A stretch of 7,024 bases of DNA from an uncultured Burkholderiaceae bacterium (GTDB lineage Bacteria; Pseudomonadota; Gammaproteobacteria; Burkholderiales; Burkholderiaceae), in the NCBI GenBank assembly GCA_937871985.1, contig CALMPB010000042.1, forward strand, positions 1 to 7,024, given 5' to 3'. The notes beneath the pieces are model-generated. The model did no database searches, was not told the origin of the DNA, and worked only from the letters and a program-made list of their open reading frames with translations. Each line of letters begins with the position of its first letter. The first letter of the stretch is position 1. Of the stretch, positions 1 to 5,926 are shown piece after piece. The translations under genes were made by a program, and so were the position numbers.

Positions 1-881
1 GGCTGGCCGCTCTGGGTGCGCGAGCCGGCCACCACCCAGTTGTTCGAGCCCTTGTTTTCGTTGAAGCCGAAGCCATCGGTCCAGTCGCGCAGGTCCAGCG
101 CGACGCGCTCGCGCCAGCCAGCCTGCGGGGCCGCCGGGGCCTGTGAAGTGGCGGTGCCATTGGCCTTGTTGAACACGCCCAGTTCGCGGTACAGCCGGCC
201 CAGGTCGGCGCTCGCGGCGGGCGCCTCGCCCGGGTACGGCGGGAACAGCTCCCACAGCGCGGGCGTGTCCAGCACCTGCAGCGCCGTCAGCCGGGCGAAC
301 TCGTTGCCCCAGTTCCCGCCCAGGTCCAGCGCCATCATGATCGACCAGCCCACGCTGTCGGCCGGGTCCCACCAGGCGCCGCGCAGGGCCTCCTCGCGCG
401 GGTTCACGCCCAGCAGCAGGAACTCGGGCGTGAGCGCCTGTTCGCTGCTGGCAAAAAAGGCGTTGATGCCGGCGCTGTAGGCCTCCACCGCGGCCTTGAC
501 GTCCGGCGGCAGCTTGGCCAGCTGGCGCTGCGCCACCTGGCGAATGCCCAGGGTGCGCATGAGCTTGTCGGTCTCCAGTGTGGCCGGGCCCAGGAACTCG
601 GACAGCGTGCCGCGCATGACCGCGCGGTTGAAGGCCAGCTGCCAGCCGCGCTCCTGGGCGTGCACGTAGCCCAGCGCCATCCAGGCGTCGCGCGGGTTCT
701 GGGCCAGGATGTGGGTGACGTCGCTGCCGTCGCGGTTGACCTGCACCGGTGCGCCCAGGCCGCTGACCTGCAGTTGCCCGTCGGTGCGCGGCAGGGTCTG
801 GCGGGCGTACCACAGGCCCAGGGCGGCGGCCAGCACGAGCAGCAGACCGATGAGGGTGGCGAGGCGGCGGATCCAGCGCAT
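1..881 (-). CDS. Penicillin acylase family protein (S45 Ntn-hydrolase), N-terminal part, runs off the window
   Basis: The leftward frame is open from the ATG at 881-879 to the window edge (293 codons, no stop), so the 3' end is missing. Residues 1-24 (MRWIRRLATLIGLLLVLAAA and on) form a basic, then hydrophobic export signal or membrane anchor. Then come family hallmarks: DAWMALGYVHAQERGWQ, a GTLSEFLG block, RTLG, and GSNNWVV. In this family the precursor is cut before the Ser of GSNNW, here Ser279 (codon 47-45), which becomes the N-terminal nucleophile of the beta chain; Ser290 in E. coli penicillin G acylase is at a comparable distance. Members are periplasmic and hydrolyse amides such as penicillins, N-acyl-homoserine lactones or other N-acyl amino acids; the substrate cannot be told from this part. 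The start is firm: a TAA lies in frame at 905-903 with no other start between. The ribosome site is weak (GTGAG about 10 nt upstream). Confidence 0.93.
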   Translation of the reverse strand, partial: MRWIRRLATLIGLLLVLAAALGLWYARQTLPRTDGQLQVSGLGAPVQVNRDGSDVTHILAQNPRDAWMALGYVHAQERGWQLAFNRAVMRGTLSEFLGPATLETDKLMRTLGIRQVAQRQLAKLPPDVKAAVEAYSAGINAFFASSEQALTPEFLLLGVNPREEALRGAWWDPADSVGWSIMMALDLGGNWGNEFARLTALQVLDTPALWELFPPYPGEAPAASADLGRLYRELGVFNKANGTATSQAPAAPQAGWRERVALDLRDWTDGFGFNENKGSNNWVVAGSRTQSGQ

Positions 882-922
882 GGTGTTTGTCTCACGGACT
901 TCTTATGAGGAGCCGCGAGGAT

Positions 923-939
923 ATACCCCTACGGGGTAT
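923..939. promoter_or_regulatory. Perfect 7-bp inverted repeat, CsoR/FrmR-family-like operator
   Basis: ATACCCC-TAC-GGGGTAT is a perfect inverted repeat with a 3-bp centre. Its first arm begins 41 bp beyond the acylase start codon, in the likely promoter region of that gene. The shape (A/T-rich ends around C-run/G-run arms) resembles operators of the CsoR/RcnR/FrmR/CstR family, which sense copper, nickel, formaldehyde or persulfide. No such repressor gene is in the window, so the regulator would act from elsewhere. The match is recalled from known sites, not searched. Confidence 0.45.
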
Positions 940-975
940 TCAAGATGGAGGGGTGCGCGCTGGTGTCGATGAACC

Positions 976-1026
976 TTCGGACAGATCGCTCAAACAAACG
1001 CCATTTGGTCCGGACAATCTGCCGAA
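976..1026. repeat. Imperfect inverted repeat between the acylase and synthase genes
   Basis: TTCGGACAGAT (976-986) and ATCTGCCGAA (1017-1026) are inverted copies differing by one inserted base, with a 30-bp spacer. They sit in the roughly 180-bp gap between divergent genes, about 40 bp before the synthase start, where an operator for the rightward unit could lie. No convincing -35/-10 pair was recognised in the gap, so the role is a guess. Confidence 0.25.
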
Positions 1027-1064
1027 CTGAACTTCCGCCCTACTTGAGAAAGCAACCAATCGTT

Positions 1065-1681
1065 ATGGCGCTTCAAATCAACACTGCCCCTGCGTCTGGT
1101 GAGATGTCCCACCCAAGGGCGCGCTTCCGCACGGAGGACGTCACTCTTTGCCAACTGCGCGGAGACAAGGACATCGCCTCAGTAATGGCGCTGCGCCAGG
1201 AGATCGATTTGTCGGCCTATGTCACCCCGGATGGGGGCTTCTATTCACTCGAAAAAAAAGGGATGAGTGCGGGGTCGTCGTCGCATTCGATCTCGGCGAT
1301 CGGCGCATCGGGACTATCCGAATGGTTCCGATGGGCTATGGGCTGACCCTGACTGAACAGCTGCTGCAGCCACTGGGTTCAAGCGCAGCAGTGGTTACGC
1401 CTGCCGATTGGGAGGTAGGGCGCTTGGTGTTGGCACCCGAGTTCCGCAGCGATGTCGATGCCTTGCGCCATTGCATGCGGTTGGCGCTGCTGCATGCTTC
1501 TTCCGGAGCCCGCATTGATGCGCTTTGGGCGGCCTGTACGCATTCGCTGAGTCGCCTGTACCGCCGGTTCGGCCTGTCGCCCATGGCAAGAGATATCTCC
1601 TTACCATGTACGAAAAAAGTTTATACGATCATACGCGGGACGGCGGGTGACGTAGAGACGACGCTGAGAGGGTCCAGCTGA
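1065..1681 (+). CDS. FeeM-like N-acyl amino acid synthase (GNAT fold), split by a -1 frameshift at an A8 run
   Basis: Two overlapping frames together make one protein. The frame from ATG 1065 carries the N-terminal half with LRQEIDLSAYV and SLEKK, but stops at 1346. The -1 frame carries RDECGVVVAFDLGDRRIGTI, VPMGYGLTLTE, WEVGRLVLAPEFRS, LSRLYRRFGL and KVYTIIRG, and stops at 1681. Re-reading one A at 1259 joins them as LEKK-RDE, giving about 205 residues. These motifs are those I recall for FeeM-type N-acyl amino acid synthases and related acyltransferases of the acyl-homoserine-lactone-synthase/GNAT fold, which move an acyl chain from acyl-ACP to an amino acid. The start at 1065 is chosen because GAGAAAG (1046-1052) lies 12 nt upstream; ATG 969 is in frame but lacks a ribosome site. 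It may be a pseudogene, a sequencing error in a homopolymer, or a gene expressed by slippage. Composition is lower in GC than the flanks. It probably shares a transcript with the kinase 42 nt downstream. Confidence 0.75.
1253..1288 (+). other. Candidate -1 slippery heptamer with downstream hairpin
   Basis: In the upstream frame the codons are GAA AAA AAA GGG, so A AAA AAA (1253-1259) is a classic X XXY YYZ heptamer. A -1 slip continues as AGG GAT GAG, precisely the conserved reading of the family. Five nt later, GAGTGCG (1265-1271) can pair with CGCATTC (1282-1288) through seven pairs including one G-U, with a 10-nt loop. A G-run (1232-1236) upstream is too far away to be a standard stimulator. 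Such spacing suits programmed frameshifting, but a simple one-base loss in an original A9 run explains the same data. Confidence 0.4.
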
Positions 1682-1723
1682 GTCCAACAGCACGACGTCG
1701 ACATGGTTTGAAAGAGCGACACG

Positions 1724-4228
1724 GTGCCCGACATGGCTTCTTGGTTCGAGCGGTTGTTTGGTCATTTCAGGACATATCACCAGCCCAGCCCGCTCTTGCT
1801 GCGGTACATGATCGTTTTCGGGCTTGTTGGGTTTCCGCTCATGTATCTGGTGCGCTTCGTACGTCCGTCGTCTGGTTTTGACGATTTCGCGCTGCGAGCG
1901 CTTGTCATGTCCCTGCTGCTGCTGCTTGCCATCCGGAACCACTGGCCCGAACGATTGCGGGCCTGCTACCTCCATGCCTGTTATGTGACGATGACAATCG
2001 CGTTGCCTTTCGCCCTGGTCTTCACTTCGCTCAAGAATGGCGGCGGGACAGCGGCCATAGGCAACACGTTCATGGCCGTGTTTCTACTGATGCTGTTGGC
2101 CGACTGGCGCAACTTCATCATCATGCTGGTCACGGGATCCGGCGCCGCCGCAGGCTTGTATGCGCTGACAGACCCGAACCCCCAAGTCCCACTCGACTAC
2201 GTGTTCCGGCTCCCTGTGCTCTTGGTGAGCGTAGTGGGCGGCAACCTCTTCAAGTTCGCCCTGGAGCAAGCCACTGCAGAGCGCGTGCGTCAGGCGTACG
2301 CCTCACTGGCGGGTTCTATCGCGCATGAAATGCGCAACCCCATGGCGCAGGTGCGACACAGCCTGGAAAGGATTGGACAAGTGCTACCCGTTTCACGACT
2401 TCAGGAGAAAGTCCAAATCGTCTCGCGTCTCGACGTCGAACGGCTGCATCGGCATGTCGCCATGGGTGAACTGGCGGTTCAGCGGGGATTGCAGGTCATT
2501 GCAATGACGCTTGACGAGGTGAATGACAAGCCACTCGATCCGCAACAGTTCGCCCTCCTCTCAGCCGCGCAGGTGTGCGTCAAGGCTGTGGAGGAGTACG
2601 GCTATGACAACGATCAGCAGCGTGCGAAAGTCAATTTGCAACTGCATAACGATTTCTTCTTTCTGGGAAGTGAGACCACCCTATTGTTCGTGCTCTTCAA
2701 CCTGATGAAGAATGCGTTGTATTACCTGCCGATTTGTCCAGATGCACGGCTGCAGATCACAGTGACCGACTGCCAGATCGGCGTGCGCGACGATGGCCCA
2801 GGCATGACGTCCGATGTCCTGAAAAGCCTGTTCGAACCGTTCCGATCCGTGGGCAAGATCGGGGGGACCGGGCTGGGCTTGGCCTACTGCAGACGTGCGA
2901 TGCGTGCGTTCGGTGGCGACATACGTTGTGAGTCAGTTGTCGGCAGCCATACGGAGTTCACGCTCATGTTTCCGCCATTGAGTCCCACAGCGATCGGGAT
3001 GAGACGCACGGCGCTAATGGATCAGGCTCGCGAGCAATGGGCGGGCTGGCGTTTCCTGGTGGTAGACGATGACGGCCTTTTGCGCACATCCACTGGCTTG
3101 CTCTTGCAGTCATTGGATCTGACCGTAGACGACGCAGCCGACGGCCTGCAAGCGCTAGACGCGTTGAAGGCGCAGCGCTACGACGGCATAGTGATGGACC
3201 TAAACATGCCGGGCATGAACGGCTATGAACTTGCCGAACGTGTGCGTCGCGGGGAAGTGCCGGTCAATCAACATAGCTGCCTCATCGCATGCACGAGCGA
3301 GCCCGGCTTTCTCACGCGATTGAAGGCAGAGAACGCGGGTTTTGACGGCCTTGTGAGCAAGCCTGTGGACGATGTCGTGCTGCTATCCGCGATAACCCAG
3401 GCCGTGCGAACAAGCAAGCACAAGCACTGGAGCGTAACTGCTTGGCTCAGTGGACATCGCGTGCTGCTGGTCGACGACAGCTCCTGGAATCGAGCGGCTG
3501 TTGCGGAGTATCTCCGGCATGCCGGCGCCCTAGTGATCGAGGTTGACAGTGGGCCTGCCGCATTGTCTGAACTTAATCACCACAACGAATGGCATGCCGT
3601 CATTCTGGACATTCAGATGCCGGGTATGAGCGGGATAGAACTGGCGCGCGCCATTCGAGCCTTGGACAGCCACTTGAAGACGCTTCCTATTCTGGCGACT
3701 ACTGCGTATGCGTCCGACGACGTCGTTGCCGAAGGGCGGGCTGTCGGAGTCGGGGGCTTTCTGATCAAGCCAGTGGAGGCACCACAACTCTGCCAACATC
3801 TGCGTACGCTGATGACCGAGCGCACCGCGTCGCCAGAGGTCGTTGCTGTTGCCGACGCGGCCCTGTCCGCCTCTACCCTGCTAGACGCACGTCGGCTGGA
3901 GGGCTTCCAGCGCATTGGCATGGTTGAAGAGTTGTTGAAGGACTACTTGCCTCGAATCGATTTGCTGGTCGAACGCCTGACTGCCGCTGCGAAAGAGCGT
4001 GATCTGCAACAGTCGACGGATGTGTTGCATTCGCTGATGGGCATGAGCGGAGAGGCTGGCGCGAAAGCGCTGCACCTGTTCAGCCGTGGCATCTACATTC
4101 CCCTTCTGGAGCGCCAGCAATGGCCTCAGGACGCTGACTGGCTGGCCAAGCTATGGAATCTCACGCAGCTCACCAGCCGCGAACTGCGGGATTGGGTTGA
4201 GAAGCGCCGGTCGACGATCGCTGAGTGA
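1724..4228 (+). CDS. CqsS/LqsS-like hybrid sensor histidine kinase with two receivers and an HPt domain
   Basis: This is an inner-membrane sensor kinase of 834 residues. About six hydrophobic segments (near 24-43, 55-70, 84-100, 111-126, 130-147, 159-177) form a sensor with almost no periplasmic domain. The kinase core follows: H-box SIAHEMRNPM with His201, N-box FNLMKN (325-330), G1 DDGPGM (356-361), F-box FEPF (370-373), G2 GGTGLGL (380-386). Receiver 1 has Asp448/449, Asp492 and Lys546; receiver 2 has Asp584/585, Asp629 and Lys682. Both look intact. The C-terminal HPt has LHSLMG with His769, but Met where Lys is usual. The sensor and core resemble CqsS of Vibrio (ALTD, VGGNL, HEMRNP, FNLMKNALYY, FGGDIRC), the alpha-hydroxyketone receptor, and hence LqsS/JqsS. 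Vibrio CqsS has one receiver and no HPt. Predicted relay: His201 to Asp492/Asp629 to His769 to an outside regulator. The GTG start at 1724 follows GAAAGAG (1710-1716) by 7 nt; ATG 1733 is a less well-placed alternative. Confidence 0.9.
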   Translation: MPDMASWFERLFGHFRTYHQPSPLLLRYMIVFGLVGFPLMYLVRFVRPSSGFDDFALRALVMSLLLLLAIRNHWPERLRACYLHACYVTMTIALPFALVFTSLKNGGGTAAIGNTFMAVFLLMLLADWRNFIIMLVTGSGAAAGLYALTDPNPQVPLDYVFRLPVLLVSVVGGNLFKFALEQATAERVRQAYASLAGSIAHEMRNPMAQVRHSLERIGQVLPVSRLQEKVQIVSRLDVERLHRHVAMGELAVQRGLQVIAMTLDEVNDKPLDPQQFALLSAAQVCVKAVEEYGYDNDQQRAKVNLQLHNDFFFLGSETTLLFVLFNLMKNALYYLPICPDARLQITVTDCQIGVRDDGPGMTSDVLKSLFEPFRSVGKIGGTGLGLAYCRRAMRAFGGDIRCESVVGSHTEFTLMFPPLSPTAIGMRRTALMDQAREQWAGWRFLVVDDDGLLRTSTGLLLQSLDLTVDDAADGLQALDALKAQRYDGIVMDLNMPGMNGYELAERVRRGEVPVNQHSCLIACTSEPGFLTRLKAENAGFDGLVSKPVDDVVLLSAITQAVRTSKHKHWSVTAWLSGHRVLLVDDSSWNRAAVAEYLRHAGALVIEVDSGPAALSELNHHNEWHAVILDIQMPGMSGIELARAIRALDSHLKTLPILATTAYASDDVVAEGRAVGVGGFLIKPVEAPQLCQHLRTLMTERTASPEVVAVADAALSASTLLDARRLEGFQRIGMVEELLKDYLPRIDLLVERLTAAAKERDLQQSTDVLHSLMGMSGEAGAKALHLFSRGIYIPLLERQQWPQDADWLAKLWNLTQLTSRELRDWVEKRRSTIAE

Positions 4229-4257
4229 GAAGTGATGCCGGGAACTCGGCCCAGTGG

Positions 4258-4273
4258 GCTGAGCGCCCTCAGC
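4258..4273. terminator. Weak hairpin between convergent genes
   Basis: GCTGAG-CGCC-CTCAGC is a perfect 6-bp stem with a 4-nt loop, in the 40-bp gap between the kinase stop and the end of the cyclase gene, overlapping the cyclase stop codon. There is no T-run on either side, so intrinsic termination is uncertain. Confidence 0.25.
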
Positions 4274-5219
4274 GCGCGCTGGCGGCGGCGCTGCGGGCGA
4301 GCGCCATGCTGCCGTCCATGAGCTTGAAGCTCACCGTGGGGGCGCTGAAGTCGGAGAACGGCGCGCCCAGGGAAATCTCGCCGTCGCTGTACAGCACGCA
4401 GTCCTGGCGGCGCAGCTGCACCACCGATTCGCTGCCCGCGAAGCGCACCCAGGTGCCATAGCTGCTCACGTCTTCCAGCACGTAGTTGCCGGAGACCATG
4501 CCGATGGTGGCGTGCATGCGCGAGACGCGCGGGTCGCTCACGACGAAGCTGGCCTCGGGCACGCGGCCGATGCGCAGCGGCAGGTCGCTGGAATTGAAGG
4601 TGCGCGTGGCGTCCAGCCAGGCGAGCTCGATGCCCGCGAAATCGGAGTCGTCCTTGGGCGTGATGGCGTGCAGGTCGGCCGGCACCGTGAGGAACTCGGA
4701 CTGCATGTCCGCCTGCCACTCGATGCGGAACACCTCGCAGGTATCGACCTTGCCCTTGATGCGCATGGCGCCCAGGCTGCGGTTGCGCACCAGAGAGCGC
4801 GGCCCGAGCGACTGGATGACGGTGTCGCTGGCGAAGATCTGTTCCGGGCCGGCCAGGTCGCTCAGGCGCGAGGCCAGGTTCACCGCATCGCCGAAGCAGT
4901 CGCCGTCCACCCACACCACCGAGCCGCGCGCCAGGCCGATCTGCATCAGCAGCTTGAGGTGGGCCGGCCACTGCTGCACACGTTTGGCGTGCTCCTGCTG
5001 GATCTGCACCATGGAATCCACCGCGGCGCGGTTGTCGGCGAAGGCCATCAGCACCCCGTCGCCCAGCATCTTGACCACGGTGCCGCCGTTCGCCTGGCCG
5101 CGTGCGCCAATCCACTGCGTCAGCTTGGTGACCGCCTTGGTGGCCCGGTCGTTGCCCAGTGTCTCGAACACGGACGTGCTACCGGTGAGGTCGACGAAGG
5201 CAATCGTGAGTTCGGGCAT
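4269..5219 (-). CDS. Class III adenylate cyclase with C-terminal FHA domain
   Basis: This 316-residue protein has no signal peptide or membrane segment and is probably cytosolic. The cyclase domain covers about 1-170: metal-binding Asp10 in AFVDLTGST and Asp54 in KMLGDG, with Lys50 and Asp107 at the adenine-selecting positions, and Asn114/Arg118 in GDAVNLASRL at the transition-state positions. The spacing (Asp10 to Asp54, Asp107 to Asn114 to Arg118) matches catalytically active ATP cyclases, so conversion of ATP to cAMP is predicted. The FHA domain covers about 205-300: RIGRV, DPRVSRMHA (SRxH phosphothreonine-binding core) and LEDVSSYGTWV. FHA binding to a Thr-phosphorylated partner could control or place the enzyme. 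Translation begins at ATG 5219-5217, directly followed by the first cyclase strand, but no strong ribosome site is seen. It is convergent with the kinase gene and has high-GC codon use unlike it. Confidence 0.93.
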   Translation of the reverse strand: MPELTIAFVDLTGSTSVFETLGNDRATKAVTKLTQWIGARGQANGGTVVKMLGDGVLMAFADNRAAVDSMVQIQQEHAKRVQQWPAHLKLLMQIGLARGSVVWVDGDCFGDAVNLASRLSDLAGPEQIFASDTVIQSLGPRSLVRNRSLGAMRIKGKVDTCEVFRIEWQADMQSEFLTVPADLHAITPKDDSDFAGIELAWLDATRTFNSSDLPLRIGRVPEASFVVSDPRVSRMHATIGMVSGNYVLEDVSSYGTWVRFAGSESVVQLRRQDCVLYSDGEISLGAPFSDFSAPTVSFKLMDGSMALARSAAASAR

Positions 5220-5507
5220 GGGGCTGGGAAAACCTGCGGGCGATTAGAGCATGGCGGTTCTCGCAGACCGTTACATCCTCAACCGATGCAAGTGGCGTTT
5301 GTGCGCCCCGAAAGGCCGACCGGCCTGTGGCCGCCAGCCAACAATGAGTGCAAAAGAATTACTAAATTGAGGTAATTCATGAAACTCCCGCGCTAAGCAC
5401 ATGATTTGCTGTTGTTTTTTTTGCCGTATCAAGACTTGCACGATTGCATCGACATGCGTCAGGTCGTATTCTGGCCAGCCCTCCCATGTGATGGAACTCT
5501 CACGGTC
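5220..5507. other. Divergent intergenic region with a GC hairpin and an AT-rich patch
   Basis: These 288 bases separate the leftward cyclase from the rightward small gene and should hold the promoters of both. A compact hairpin AGGCCG-AC-CGGCCT lies at 5313-5326. The stretch of about 5340-5425 is strikingly AT-rich for this genome and includes the inverted repeat at 5356-5378 and a T8 run at 5415-5422. No clear sigma-70 hexamer pair or RNA gene was recognised. Confidence 0.5.
5356..5378. promoter_or_regulatory. 7-bp inverted repeat, possible operator
   Basis: GAATTAC and GTATTAC-type pairing was checked base by base: GAATTAC (5356-5362) and GTAATTC (5372-5378) are exact reverse complements separated by 9 bp. 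The 23-bp span is AT-rich, as many dimeric repressor sites are. It lies about 130 bp before the small gene and about 140 bp before the cyclase. No regulator can be named. Confidence 0.35.
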
Positions 5508-5843
5508 ATGCGTTGGTTCAAGCCCAGTCTCCGCAACAGCATCTCGGCCCTACTAGGGCCGAGCGCGCGCGCGGACGACGAAGACGAGCTGGAGCCGGTG
5601 CGTGAGGCCATGCTGGCCGTGCTGGGTGAGGAAGGCGCTCGCCTGAACCCTTCGCTCAAGCGCCGGCTGAAGTTCATGCACGACGCGCACAGCCTGTGGT
5701 ATGCGCGCGGCGAACTGGTGGCGGTGCTCAGCCGCGTGCACGGCGAGGCGCTGGCGGTGCACCGCGTGCAAAGCCTCTCGCCGGTGTTCCAGGGCCTGGT
5801 GCCCAAGGCCCTGATCGACGCCTCGCGCATCCGGCGGGTATAA
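5508..5843 (+). CDS. Small soluble protein of unknown function
   Basis: Taken from ATG 5508, this gene encodes 111 residues beginning MRWFKPSLRNSISALLG. I do not recognise a named family. It has no signal peptide or membrane segment. An acidic patch (ADDEDELEPVREA) is followed by a basic one (NPSLKRRLKF) and then a probably helical stretch containing LWYARGELVAVLSRVHGEA, ending in SRIRRV. Codon use has the strong GC third-position bias of the neighbours, which supports real coding. The frame is open upstream to about 5406 with ATG 5454 as another start, but that extra stretch has poor codon bias. The weak GGAA at 5493-5496, 11 nt upstream, favours 5508. It stands alone, divergent from the cyclase and convergent with the LD-carboxypeptidase gene. 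Confidence 0.75.
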   Translation: MRWFKPSLRNSISALLGPSARADDEDELEPVREAMLAVLGEEGARLNPSLKRRLKFMHDAHSLWYARGELVAVLSRVHGEALAVHRVQSLSPVFQGLVPKALIDASRIRRV

Positions 5844-5880
5844 GCCCCCCGCCGCGTTCCGCGTGTCCCCCTCAAGGGAG

Positions 5881-5911
5881 CGGCACCGACGGCCCGGTGA
5901 GGCCGGTGCCG
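5881..5911. terminator. GC-rich hairpin between convergent genes
   Basis: CGGCACCG (5881-5888) and CGGTGCCG (5904-5911) are exact reverse complements with a 15-nt loop. They lie in the 83-bp gap between two convergent genes, where a two-way terminator would be expected. There is no T-run, so the call rests on position and stem strength. Confidence 0.45.
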
Positions 5912-5926
5912 TGGTGCCCACGGGGT

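Noticed and set aside
404..895. Leftward open frame overlapping the acylase gene start
   Set aside because: It is an out-of-phase reading; the phase beginning at 881 carries the penicillin acylase motifs without a stop to the window edge.
945..1064. Longer N-terminus for the synthase, starting at 945 or 969
   Set aside because: The added residues resemble nothing in the family and no ribosome site precedes these starts, whereas 1065 has one.
4126..5115. A 329-codon leftward open frame overlapping the cyclase gene in another phase
   Set aside because: The translation is Arg/Gly/Ala-rich with no family motifs, a shifted reading of the cyclase-FHA gene.
4512..5375. A 287-codon rightward open frame opposite the adenylate cyclase
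   Set aside because: It lies antisense to a gene with all catalytic motifs in place; its product is His/Ala/Arg-rich low-information sequence typical of antisense frames in GC-rich DNA.
5379..5396. Five-codon frame MKLPR as a gene
   Set aside because: Despite a good Shine-Dalgarno it is too short to support as a coding gene; it is kept only as part of the AT-rich patch observation.
5415..5422. T8 run as an intrinsic terminator
   Set aside because: Only a four-pair AGCA/TGCT stem precedes it, too weak for termination, and no gene ends just upstream.
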